From Alkalibacter mobilis (GTDB lineage Bacteria > Bacillota > Clostridia > Eubacteriales > Alkalibacteraceae), in the NCBI RefSeq assembly GCF_015594845.1, contig NZ_JADNRK010000001.1:159498-223497 (forward strand): a stretch of DNA of 64,000 bases, in the 5' to 3' direction. The notes under the pieces were generated by a model. It had not been told where the DNA came from, searched no databases, and saw only the letters and a list, made by a program, of their open reading frames with translations. Made by a program: the position numbers and the translations under genes. Of the stretch, positions 27,506 through 35,267 are shown one piece after another (the first letter of the stretch is position 1; each line of letters begins with the position of its first letter).

Positions 27506-28296
27506 TGGAACAATTTAAACTTTATTTGAGTGATCTGAACCTGTCATACAAAAGCAAGGATCTTTCAGTACCGGTTATCGAAAATTTAAATTTGACTTTG
27601 ACAAGCGGGCGCATAACGGTCATCCTCGGACCATCAGGCTGTGGAAAAAGCACCCTGATAAATGCATTGGCGGGCAATCATCCCTTGGATGGTGGATCCA
27701 TTACATTTGAATCCGGCAAAAACCGCATTCCCTTGCACCCTCAAACTCAACGAATTGGAATAATTCCCCAAAACTACGGTCTGCTTCCATGGAAAACCGT
27801 TGAAGACAATTGCGAGCTGTTACTGAAAATAAAGAATCTGGAAATAGATGAAAAACGTTCGGAATTTCTCGGTGAACTGTACGAGCGTCTTGAAATATCC
27901 TCTCTTTTAAAACGCTTTCCCAAGTCATTAAGTGGAGGGCAAGCTCAGCGGGTAGCAATCGCCAGAGCTTTTGCTCTCCAACCGGAGGTGTTGTTGATGG
28001 ACGAACCTTTTTCAGCACTTGACGCCATAACTAGGGAAAATGCCCGTGAAATTTTTCTAAAGGAATGGGAAAAAAACAAACCAATCGCCCTTTTAGTAAC
28101 TCACAGCATCGAAGAAGCATTGTATTTGGGCAATGAAATCATCGTTATGAAAAGTCCAAAGGGTCATGTGGGGTTTCGAATGGATAATCCATACTTTGGC
28201 GCTTATTCAAAAGAGTCAAAGTATCTTGAAACTGTTGATAAATTGCGAAATATGTTGAGAAACCCACAAAAGAAGGAGCTCGATGACCATGTTTAA
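27505..28296 (+). CDS. NitT/TauT-type ABC transporter ATPase
   Basis: A 263-residue ATPase of the SsuB/TauB type: Walker A GPSGCGKST (~42-50), signature LSGGQAQRVAIARAFAL, Walker B LLMDEPFSALDAITR and H-loop LLVTHSIEEALYLG. It starts at the last base of the lipoprotein stop codon (ATG 27505) and overlaps the permease gene by 14 bp, so the three transporter genes and ubiDAX are one translational chain. Confidence 0.9.
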   Translation: MEQFKLYLSDLNLSYKSKDLSVPVIENLNLTLTSGRITVILGPSGCGKSTLINALAGNHPLDGGSITFESGKNRIPLHPQTQRIGIIPQNYGLLPWKTVEDNCELLLKIKNLEIDEKRSEFLGELYERLEISSLLKRFPKSLSGGQAQRVAIARAFALQPEVLLMDEPFSALDAITRENAREIFLKEWEKNKPIALLVTHSIEEALYLGNEIIVMKSPKGHVGFRMDNPYFGAYSKESKYLETVDKLRNMLRNPQKKELDDHV

Positions 28297-29041
28297 AGAA
28301 AAAAATCAACAATATCGACTTTTTCTTTTTGGATTCTTAACGACGAACTTCATTTGGTTCCTTTTCTCCCTGATTTACAATACTTCTATAATTCCTGATC
28401 CTATTGAGGTTTATAGAAGGATACCAGTTCTTCTAGGCGATGGTATAGCCGTCCACATCGGATATAGTCTGTTTAGAATTGGCACTGGGATACTACTGGC
28501 TTTGCTTGTAGGAGTTCCCACAGGAATTTCAATGGCATACTCCACTCGAATTCAGCGCTATTTGTACCCGTTTATCTACTTTAGCTATCCAATACCCAAG
28601 ACCGCCCTTCTTCCTGTAGCGATGCTCTTGATGGGTATGCGGGACGGATCCAAAATAAGTATTATTTTTTTGATACTGGTTTTTCAAGTAGTGGTCTCTG
28701 TAAGGGACAGTGTTGAACAAATCGACATCACCACTTATCAAGTGATTCGAAGTGCCGGAGCCACTCGCAGAGATGTCGTAAGACACGTTACTTTGCCTGC
28801 CATTTTGCCCAATCTGTTGACATCCATCAGGATTTCTTTGGGCACTGCCTTGTCTGTCTTGTTTTTCATAGAGGGATATGGAACCAAATTTGGTATGGGA
28901 TACTATATCTTGGATGCATGGTCTAGAATCAATTACATTCAAATGTATTTGGGGATCTTAGTCTTGGCACTTGTAGGTTTTCTGTTGTTTTTAATGATGG
29001 ATCTGTTGGAATCCTATTTATGTGTTTGGAATAAAAATTAA
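28283..29041 (+). CDS. NitT/TauT-type ABC transporter permease
   Basis: A 252-residue permease of the SsuC/TauC type with about six membrane segments and the EAA-like loop (QVIRSAGATRRDVVRHVTLPAILPNLL, ~153-179) that contacts the ATPase. ATG 28283 or 28289 may be used; AAGGAG lies just upstream. It closes the ubiDAX-transporter operon. Confidence 0.85.
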   Translation: MTMFKEKNQQYRLFLFGFLTTNFIWFLFSLIYNTSIIPDPIEVYRRIPVLLGDGIAVHIGYSLFRIGTGILLALLVGVPTGISMAYSTRIQRYLYPFIYFSYPIPKTALLPVAMLLMGMRDGSKISIIFLILVFQVVVSVRDSVEQIDITTYQVIRSAGATRRDVVRHVTLPAILPNLLTSIRISLGTALSVLFFIEGYGTKFGMGYYILDAWSRINYIQMYLGILVLALVGFLLFLMMDLLESYLCVWNKN

Positions 29042-29044
29042 CAC

Positions 29045-29082
29045 AAAGGGATGTCTCCTTAACTGGAAACATCCCTTTAATT
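29045..29082 (+). terminator. Terminator after the ubiDAX-transporter operon
   Basis: AAAGGGATGT (29045-29054) pairs with ACATCCCTTT (29069-29078), with an inner TCC/GGA stem. It lies between two convergent genes and may serve both. Confidence 0.7.
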
Positions 29083-29103
29083 TACTCTATATCACTGACC
29101 GAG

Positions 29104-30909
29104 TTAATTTTTTCCTTCATCTTCATTGCTTACAAGGGCTTCATCTTGGACCGCTGCAGTTATGGCTTCATTCAAGAAATGAGCTTCCTCAACTTCCCGC
29201 AATCTTTTTCTGACTGCCTCTTCAACTTCGTATTCCTGGCTAAATCCTACATTCAAAGAATAAATCAAAAGCAAAAGTATTATAGCAAATGGAAGTCCGG
29301 TCAATACCGAAGCTGTCTGCAAAGCCGAAAGCCCTCCACCCATAAGAAGTGTTGCAGCTACTACCCCTTCCATTACTGCCCAGAAAACTCTTTGTGGCAC
29401 AGGTGAGTCCAACTTGCCACCTGACGTAAGATGATCGACTACCAATGACCCTGAGTCTGATGAGGTAACGAAAAAAACCGTAACAAGGATAATTCCTATA
29501 ACTGAGAGAAACTGGGTCCAAGGCAGATACTCAAGCATTGAAAAAAGCGCTATGGATACATCCTTAGACACTGCTGAAGCTATGTCCCCTATCCCATTGG
29601 TCTGAAGGTAAATGGCTGTTCCACCAAAAACGCTCATCCAAAGAAAAGATAAAAGAGAAGGTATCAATAAAACTCCCAGCACAAATTCTCTGACTGTCCT
29701 GCCTTTTGATATACGTGCTATGAACATTCCCACAAAGGGTGACCAGGAGATCCACCATGCCCAGTAAAATATAGTCCAGGCACCCTGCCAATTGGTATCC
29801 CGAAAGGTTTCAGTCCAAAGACTCATTTCCATTAGATTAGAAAGATAATACCCGATGTTTTGAGTAAATCCGCTTAAAATATATACTGTTGGACCTACTA
29901 TAAGTATAAAAAACATGAAAACTCCCGCCAAGATCATGTTGATCTCGCTAAGGCGTTTTACTCCTCCATCCAGGCCCATAACTACTGAAGTCGTGGCTAA
30001 TCCGGTTATTCCTATGATCAATGCTACTTGTACTCCTGTACTGATATTTATGCCGAACAGATAATTCAGACCTGCGTTGATCTGAGCTACCCCCAATCCC
30101 AAGGATGTTGCCAAACCAGTCAACGTTGCCAAAACCGACAATACGTCGATCAGATTGCCCCAAAATCCATAGATCTTATTTCCAATCAGCGGATAAAAAA
30201 CCGATCTTATAGTCAAGGGCAATCCTCTGTTAAATGCAAAAAATGCCAATCCAAGACCAACTACCGAATATATTGCCCAAGGGTGGATCCCCCAATGGAA
30301 AAATGTAGTTGCCATTGCAGCCTGAACTGCTCTTGGTGATGCAGGGTCAATATTTCCAAACATGGGCGAAGGTGTTAGCAAATGACTTATAGGCTCCCCT
30401 ACACTCCAAAATAGAAGGCCGATACCCATCCCTGCACTAAGCAACATTGCGTACCATCCAAACTTGCTAAATTCAGGTTGGGCGTCATTTCCCCCAAGTT
30501 TAATGTTTCCAAACTTGCCAAAGGCAAAGTACAATGCAGCAATTATAAAAACATTAGCCGCAAAGATAAAGAACCAACCTGCATTTTTAGTGATCCCATC
30601 CATCAATCCCGCAAAGGATTTTTCCGCCAATTCAGGATATAACAAAGTCAATGAAATGAAAACAACAAGTAAAACTGCTGATATCAAAGTTACCTGGGGA
30701 TGAATGTCAAATCCAAATCCTGTCCAGTTGTTCTCCCCTGGCTCCTGTCTGCCTGCCTTGTCAAATAGTGACGTTGTAGGCCTGATTTGCAGCCCCTTGA
30801 ATGGCTGTCTGTTTTTGATGGCTTTCTTTCTGGCTTCAATTTCCGCTTTTCTCAATTTATTGGCCAATTCCCGTTTGGAGTCCAATTTTCTTTGTCTCTC
30901 ATCGTCCAT
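29104..30909 (-). CDS. BCCT-family betaine/choline/carnitine-type transporter
   Basis: A 601-residue secondary transporter with twelve membrane segments and the BCCT signature segment GAWTIFYWAWWISWSPFVGMF followed by ARISKGRTVREF. The aromatic residues of that segment bind quaternary amines in BetP and CaiT. Charged tails of ~90 residues at the N-terminus (rich in Lys, Arg, Glu) and ~40 at the C-terminus extend beyond the core and may sense ionic strength as in BetP. GGAGG precedes the ATG. It lies beside module C but is read in the opposite direction and could feed any of the methyltransferase modules. Confidence 0.9.
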   Translation of the reverse strand: MDDERQRKLDSKRELANKLRKAEIEARKKAIKNRQPFKGLQIRPTTSLFDKAGRQEPGENNWTGFGFDIHPQVTLISAVLLVVFISLTLLYPELAEKSFAGLMDGITKNAGWFFIFAANVFIIAALYFAFGKFGNIKLGGNDAQPEFSKFGWYAMLLSAGMGIGLLFWSVGEPISHLLTPSPMFGNIDPASPRAVQAAMATTFFHWGIHPWAIYSVVGLGLAFFAFNRGLPLTIRSVFYPLIGNKIYGFWGNLIDVLSVLATLTGLATSLGLGVAQINAGLNYLFGINISTGVQVALIIGITGLATTSVVMGLDGGVKRLSEINMILAGVFMFFILIVGPTVYILSGFTQNIGYYLSNLMEMSLWTETFRDTNWQGAWTIFYWAWWISWSPFVGMFIARISKGRTVREFVLGVLLIPSLLSFLWMSVFGGTAIYLQTNGIGDIASAVSKDVSIALFSMLEYLPWTQFLSVIGIILVTVFFVTSSDSGSLVVDHLTSGGKLDSPVPQRVFWAVMEGVVAATLLMGGGLSALQTASVLTGLPFAIILLLLIYSLNVGFSQEYEVEEAVRKRLREVEEAHFLNEAITAAVQDEALVSNEDEGKN

Positions 30910-31163
30910 AAATATTCCTCCCGCTTAGTTATTTTCCGTATTAAATATAGACTTTATACCCCTTCATTATTCTGCAAAACCGATATAACTCCGGTTATGC
31001 TTGAATTAAGATATTTTTTTGCCCACCTGCACCAAACCCTATAATTTTAACCTTTTGATGCCTCTTCTGTCAAATAACCATGGCCATATCATGTCTAATA
31101 TCTATCTTCGCCAATGACTTTGTCATTTTTAAAATCCTCACCAAATATTTATTTTAATTTCAT

Positions 31164-31201
31164 TTGATTTTACAATCACACTTATCTATAATTTAGATAA
31201 G
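31164..31201 (+). promoter_or_regulatory. SigA promoter overlapped by an inverted-repeat operator
   Basis: TTGATT (31164-31169), 17-bp spacer, TATAAT (31187-31192). An exact 8-bp inverted repeat, CTTATCTA-TAATT-TAGATAAG (31181-31201), covers the -10 box. The GntR-family gene is second in this transcript, so it probably represses its own operon here. Confidence 0.65.
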
Positions 31202-31225
31202 TTACTTAAACGAGGAGGCCTATCC

Positions 31226-31864
31226 GTGTTAAAAGAATTCGTTGAGAATCTCGAAATGAATCAAATACGTAAAGAAGTGGATAAATTGCTGGCTGAAGGC
31301 GTCCATCCGAAAGAGATCCAGAGGCAGCTGCTGGAAGGCTTAAAGGAAATCGGCAAGAAGTACGAAAGCGGCGAATGTTTTATCGGCGATTTGATCGTCT
31401 CCGGTATGATGATGAAAGAGATCCTTTCCATGGATCAGATGAAGACCTTGCTGTATGAAGTCGACAAAACCTACACCGGCAAAGTCATTCTGGGCACCGT
31501 TAGTGAAGACATACACGATATCGGAAAAGACATAATGAAGGAGTTCTTGAGTGCCGAAGGTTTTGAAGTCCTGGATCTGGGTGTTGATGTATCACCGGAA
31601 AAGTTCTTGGAAGCCATTAGGACATTCAAGCCCGATATAGTAGGCATAAGCTTTATTTTAACTACCTGCCTCAACAATGTATTTAAAACTATTTCCGCCA
31701 TCGAGAATTCCGGTCTGCGCGATAGTTTGAAGATAATCGTTGGTGGAGCGGCTATTAGTAAAAAATATTCCGCCATCAAAGGTGCCGATGCCTATACGGA
31801 CGATGCCTACGAAGGTTTGAAAATCTGTGAAACCTGGATGCTTAGCAAGCAACTCCAATCCTAG
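31226..31864 (+). CDS. Corrinoid methyl-carrier protein, module C first copy
   Basis: A 212-residue MtaC-like corrinoid protein. The cap domain includes CFIGDLIVSGMMMKE; the B12 domain has the D-x-H-x2-G motif in GTVSEDIHDIGKD and the IIVGGAAIS pocket segment. It is clearly diverged from the twin copies at 34650 and 36509 and from those of modules A and B. GTG 31226 follows GAGGAGG with 7-nt spacing. Its pairing with the GntR gene, away from any methyltransferase, could mean that it serves as a sensor or a shared carrier. Confidence 0.85.
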   Translation: MLKEFVENLEMNQIRKEVDKLLAEGVHPKEIQRQLLEGLKEIGKKYESGECFIGDLIVSGMMMKEILSMDQMKTLLYEVDKTYTGKVILGTVSEDIHDIGKDIMKEFLSAEGFEVLDLGVDVSPEKFLEAIRTFKPDIVGISFILTTCLNNVFKTISAIENSGLRDSLKIIVGGAAISKKYSAIKGADAYTDDAYEGLKICETWMLSKQLQS

Positions 31865-31878
31865 ATGGGGGAACTGAC

Positions 31879-32601
31879 ATGACAAAAGTACTTTATCTTT
31901 CTGTAGTCGAAGACATAAAAAAGAAAATAATCGCAGCTCAACTCAAACCGGGCGATATGCTAAAATCCGAATCCGAGCTTATGAAGGAATACAACGTTAG
32001 CAGGATGACTTTGAGAAAAAGCCTTTCCCTTCTGTCAAATGAAGGATATATTTACTCGATTCCGGGCAAGGGGAATTTTGTATGTCAACCGGATACGGAC
32101 GTGTTCCAGTTCCGCTTTGATGATTACAGCAGCTTTATTCCACAAGTGGAAGATATCGAGTTGTTATCAGTTACTGTAGAAAATCCTGAACCTGCATCAT
32201 CAACTTACGAAATTTTTAAAGACCGGCAACTTATAAGGATAGACCGTCTGATTTTGAGCGAACAAATCCCCGTAGCTTTGGAAATCGTATATACTCCTTA
32301 CATTCCCAATAAACCGGTAGTTGAAGACAAGCTACATTTCGCCAACTATTCAAAAGCGATAGAAACAAAATATGCTTTTGCCCTTAAAAAGACACTCAAA
32401 ATCACTTTTAACAATTCAGATGAGTATGTCTCCAAAAAATTGAATATCGATGAATTTTCAGAAGTTGCAAAACTTGAAAAAATGATCGTCAACAAGGAAA
32501 CAAGTGTGCCTCTCACTTTTTCCATCTTGTACCTTAAAAAAGAGTATTTTTCCCTCACTGCAACCACACCCGAAGATGATTCCAGCAAAAAAATATTTTA
32601 A
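31879..32601 (+). CDS. GntR/HutC-family repressor
   Basis: A 240-residue regulator. The N-terminal winged helix (~8-72) has the GntR pattern SESELMKEYNVSRMTLRKSL and the GKGNFV wing end; the C-terminal ~160 residues form a UTRA ligand domain (e.g. IDRLILSEQIPVALEIVYTP). It lies in module C, 14 bp after the corrinoid gene. Likely operators are the repeat at 31181-31201 and the palindrome at 32686-32701, the latter close to HutC-type sites. Its effector is likely a module C substrate or a breakdown product. Confidence 0.9.
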   Translation: MTKVLYLSVVEDIKKKIIAAQLKPGDMLKSESELMKEYNVSRMTLRKSLSLLSNEGYIYSIPGKGNFVCQPDTDVFQFRFDDYSSFIPQVEDIELLSVTVENPEPASSTYEIFKDRQLIRIDRLILSEQIPVALEIVYTPYIPNKPVVEDKLHFANYSKAIETKYAFALKKTLKITFNNSDEYVSKKLNIDEFSEVAKLEKMIVNKETSVPLTFSILYLKKEYFSLTATTPEDDSSKKIF

Positions 32602-32640
32602 AGCACATTATTTTGTAAATATGATGTGCTTTTTATTTTT
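32602..32640 (+). terminator. Terminator after the GntR gene
   Basis: AGCACAT (32602-32608) pairs with ATGTGCT (32624-32630), followed by TTTTTATTTTT. The downstream cobW unit has its own promoter. Confidence 0.8.
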
Positions 32641-32649
32641 ATATACGTA

Positions 32650-32701
32650 TTGACTTTTACAATTAATGATGTTATTCTTGATTTAACTTATACGTACAAG
32701 T
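32650..32701 (+). promoter_or_regulatory. SigA promoter and HutC-type operator of the cobW unit
   Basis: TTGACT (32650-32655), 17-bp spacer, TATTCT (32673-32678). Eight bp downstream lies the near-perfect palindrome ACTTATACGTACAAGT (32686-32701), resembling HutC/GntR operators. Placed between promoter and gene, it would let the neighbouring GntR protein block the cobW-methyltransferase transcript. Confidence 0.6.
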
Positions 32702-32723
32702 ACAGATTAAAGAGGTGATAACT

Positions 32724-33338
32724 TTGAGCAAAGTATTTTTGGTATCAGGCTTTCTTGGTTCCGGCAAGACTACATTCATAATAAAGCTAATGAAGTATCT
32801 TTCCAAAAAAAATTTAAAGGTCGCTTTGATCGTCAACGAACTGGGAGAGATAGGCATAGACAATCAATTTATGACCCAACTCGGTTACAATGTCTGGGAA
32901 CTCTTCGGCGGATGCATATGTTGCACTCTTTCATCTAATCTTGAGACCACTCTACAAGAACTGGAAGAGAATTATCAGCCCGATATAATTCTGGTTGAAC
33001 CAAGCGGTGCTGCCGAACCAAAATCCATTTACGATTCTTTCTTGAACTTGGACATACCGGTTGAAAATATCCACAACTTTCTTATCCTTGATCCTACCAG
33101 GATAGACATGTTTGTTGAGATTTTGACGCCCCTGCTCACATCCAGTTTGAACATATCCGATACTGTCTTGATAAACAAGTTGGACTTGGCTGAAGAATCT
33201 GAAATCGAAAGATGCAAAAGCGTAATATCGAAAGCGGACAAAGATCTAACTGCATTTTTTCTAGATTTTCATAATGAAGATTATCCTGAAAAATTCAGAA
33301 CCTTCATCGATCGATTGGTTCTTCCGGGAGGTGAATAA
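32724..33338 (+). CDS. CobW/P47K-family metallochaperone GTPase
   Basis: A 204-residue G3E GTPase with Walker A GFLGSGKTT (9-17), the metal-binding C64-x-C66-C67 in GGCICC, VEPSGAAEP as switch segment and NKLD for guanine recognition. It lacks the usual C-terminal CobW domain; the next gene may replace it. Such proteins deliver Zn2+ or Co2+ to target enzymes. Lying before UroD-fold methyltransferases (zinc enzymes in the MtaA group) and corrinoid proteins, it may load metal into them. TTG 32724 is chosen because AGAGGTG precedes it and the protein then starts right at the P-loop strand. Confidence 0.85.
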   Translation: MSKVFLVSGFLGSGKTTFIIKLMKYLSKKNLKVALIVNELGEIGIDNQFMTQLGYNVWELFGGCICCTLSSNLETTLQELEENYQPDIILVEPSGAAEPKSIYDSFLNLDIPVENIHNFLILDPTRIDMFVEILTPLLTSSLNISDTVLINKLDLAEESEIERCKSVISKADKDLTAFFLDFHNEDYPEKFRTFIDRLVLPGGE

Positions 33339-33767
33339 ATGTATCAGTCGGAATTCAATCCTGTCACCATTGAAATGCAAATGACCCTCAGTGAAGAAGC
33401 CAGCTTAAATCATTGGGCTGAGATCAGCAGGTACTACTTCAACGCCTACGCACAAGAAATCACTAAAGGAGAAAAAATATATATCGGTCATATAAAGGTC
33501 TTTGCAACTGTAAATGAAAGTTCATATTTCAAGCTCAGCATTTTTAAACCCACTATCCCTGCTGAAGTAGACATTCAAGGAGACGCATGGACTTCAAAAC
33601 TTTCCCTCCTGGTGAATTCATTCGTCTATGGGATCGATGAAGAAACAACAATGAAAGTATTGGAATCAGTTTCAGAAAAAATGGAAAAGGAATTTATGGT
33701 CAAAACCAAATTTACATTAAAACCGGTTCATATGCATGGTCATCACCACCATGAGCACGACCACTAA
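33339..33767 (+). CDS. Unrecognised protein with a histidine-rich tail, partner of the CobW protein
   Basis: A 142-residue soluble protein that I do not recognise. The body is predicted alpha/beta with no Cys; the last 12 residues contain seven His with Asp/Glu (HMHGHHHHEHDH), a strong metal-binding tail like those on zinc, nickel and cobalt chaperones. It starts one base after the cobW stop with GGGAGGTG as ribosome site, so the two are made together. Since the CobW protein is short and ends without its usual C-terminal domain, this may be the separated partner that carries metal. The role is inferred from tail and position only. Confidence 0.6.
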   Translation: MYQSEFNPVTIEMQMTLSEEASLNHWAEISRYYFNAYAQEITKGEKIYIGHIKVFATVNESSYFKLSIFKPTIPAEVDIQGDAWTSKLSLLVNSFVYGIDEETTMKVLESVSEKMEKEFMVKTKFTLKPVHMHGHHHHEHDH

Positions 33768-33793
33768 ATAAAATGCCAAAAAGGAGGCTTTCC

Positions 33794-34600
33794 ATGATAT
33801 TTATTGGAGAGAAGATCAACGGAACCAGAAGCATCATAAAGGATGCCATTATTGAACGAAATTCAGAGTACATCAAATCAATAGCTGTCTCACAGGCGGA
33901 ATCGGGCGCAGATTACATAGACATCAATGCTGGAACAGACCCAGACAGAGAAACCGAAGATCTATTGTGGTTGATCGATATGGTCCAGTCTGTGGTTGAT
34001 ACACCCATATGCATCGACAGTTCCACTCCCGGTGCAATCAAGGAAGCCATAAAAAAAGTAAATAAAACACCCATGATCAACTCCATTAACGGAGATCCTA
34101 AAAGATTGGAAGATTTTCTTCCATTCATCAAAGAAAAAAATTGCTCGGTCATAGCTTTGGCTCTTGACGAATCAAAATCCGGAATGCCAAAGACTGTTGA
34201 AGAAAGATTGACTGTTCTGGAATCTATATTTAAAGCCACCAGAAAAATTGGAATAGATGACGATAAAATTTATATAGATCCTTTGATAATGTCTGTAGCC
34301 ACTGATCAAAGTGCTGGAATCGTTGCCTTTGACTGCATAAGACAGATACACGAAGCTTATCCAAAAGCTCATATCACCGGGGGACTTAGCAATATATCCT
34401 TTGGACTCCCCAACAGGGCCTTGATAAACAGGACATTTTTAACTCTTGCAGTTGCAGCCGGCATGGACAGCGCAGTAGTGAATCCTTCAAACACAGCATT
34501 GATAGAGTCTCTATACGCCACAGAATTGCTCCTTGGGAGAGACAAATTTTGCAGGAAGTATACGGTAGCTTCGAAAAACGGTTTTACAGTTAAAAAGTGA
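33794..34600 (+). CDS. Methyltetrahydrofolate:corrinoid methyltransferase (MtgA/MtvA-like), module C
   Basis: A 268-residue DHPS-fold protein of the same family as the copies at 17180 and 42540 but diverged: MIFIGEKINGTRS, GADYIDINAGTDPDRE, CIDSSTPG, MINSINGDPKR, YIDPLIMSVATDQ and GGLSNISFGLPNR. It should move methyl groups from module C corrinoid proteins to tetrahydrofolate. ATG 33794 follows AAGGAGG; it is chosen over ATG 33773. The next gene is a corrinoid protein 49 bp away. Confidence 0.85.
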   Translation: MIFIGEKINGTRSIIKDAIIERNSEYIKSIAVSQAESGADYIDINAGTDPDRETEDLLWLIDMVQSVVDTPICIDSSTPGAIKEAIKKVNKTPMINSINGDPKRLEDFLPFIKEKNCSVIALALDESKSGMPKTVEERLTVLESIFKATRKIGIDDDKIYIDPLIMSVATDQSAGIVAFDCIRQIHEAYPKAHITGGLSNISFGLPNRALINRTFLTLAVAAGMDSAVVNPSNTALIESLYATELLLGRDKFCRKYTVASKNGFTVKK

Positions 34601-34626
34601 TCTTTATGCAACAAAACATATGGATG

Positions 34627-35267
34627 AAAAATTTGAGGAGGTAATGAATATGAGTATTGCTGAAATGTTGGCAAATTTGGAAGACGAAGCGGTGATGGCA
34701 GAAGTCAAGAAACAAATATCTGACGGTGTGGAACCTATGAAAATTTTCGAAGCCTGTCAGGAAGGCATGAACATCGTAGGTAAAAAGTTTCAGGACGGAG
34801 AATATTTCGTATCAGACCTTATGATGTCCAGTGCTATCTTTAAGGATGTCAGTGATGTTATCAAACCCCTTCTTGGAACTGAAGGAGAAGCTACTATTGG
34901 CAAAGTGGTCCTTGGAACCGTTGAAGGCGACATCCACGATATCGGCAAAGACCTTGTACACGCTATGCTTAGCGCCGGTAACTTTGAAGTTATAGATGTT
35001 GGTATAGATGCACCTGTAGACGCATTTGTAAATGCCCTAAAAGAAAATCCTGATGCAAAAGTCCTTGCTCTTTCCTGCCTGCTCACTACATGTTACGATT
35101 CCTTGAAAGCTACTGTTGAAGCGGTAAAAGAGGCTGGACTTACTGATGTTAAAATAATGATCGGCGGCGGACCTGTAGATCAGAGCGTGGTAGATTTCAG
35201 CGGCGCTGATACTTATGGAGAAACTGCCCAGGATGCAGTTTTTATAGCAAAGGAGTTGATGTAGATG
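34627..35267 (+). repeat. Long direct repeat, copy 1 (corrinoid gene and its ribosome site)
   Basis: This 641-bp stretch recurs at 36486-37126, offset 1859 bp, with about ten base changes that I could count. The repeat starts five bases before the ribosome site region and ends in the ATG of the next gene, so it holds exactly one corrinoid gene with its translation signals. Confidence 0.9.
34650..35264 (+). CDS. Corrinoid methyl-carrier protein, module C twin copy 1
   Basis: A 204-residue MtaC/MtvC-like protein. Cap domain ~1-85; B12 domain with D94-x-H96-x2-G99 (EGDIHDIGKD), SCLLTTCYDSL and IGGGPVDQS. The start is ATG 34650, 8 nt after GAGGAGG, rather than ATG 34644 or 34620. It differs from the second copy at only two residues that I can see (Ala/Ser in VDAFVNAL, Met/Ile in VKIMIGG). 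Its stop abuts the ATG of the first UroD-family gene, so carrier and enzyme are made in step. Confidence 0.9.
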   Translation: MSIAEMLANLEDEAVMAEVKKQISDGVEPMKIFEACQEGMNIVGKKFQDGEYFVSDLMMSSAIFKDVSDVIKPLLGTEGEATIGKVVLGTVEGDIHDIGKDLVHAMLSAGNFEVIDVGIDAPVDAFVNALKENPDAKVLALSCLLTTCYDSLKATVEAVKEAGLTDVKIMIGGGPVDQSVVDFSGADTYGETAQDAVFIAKELM

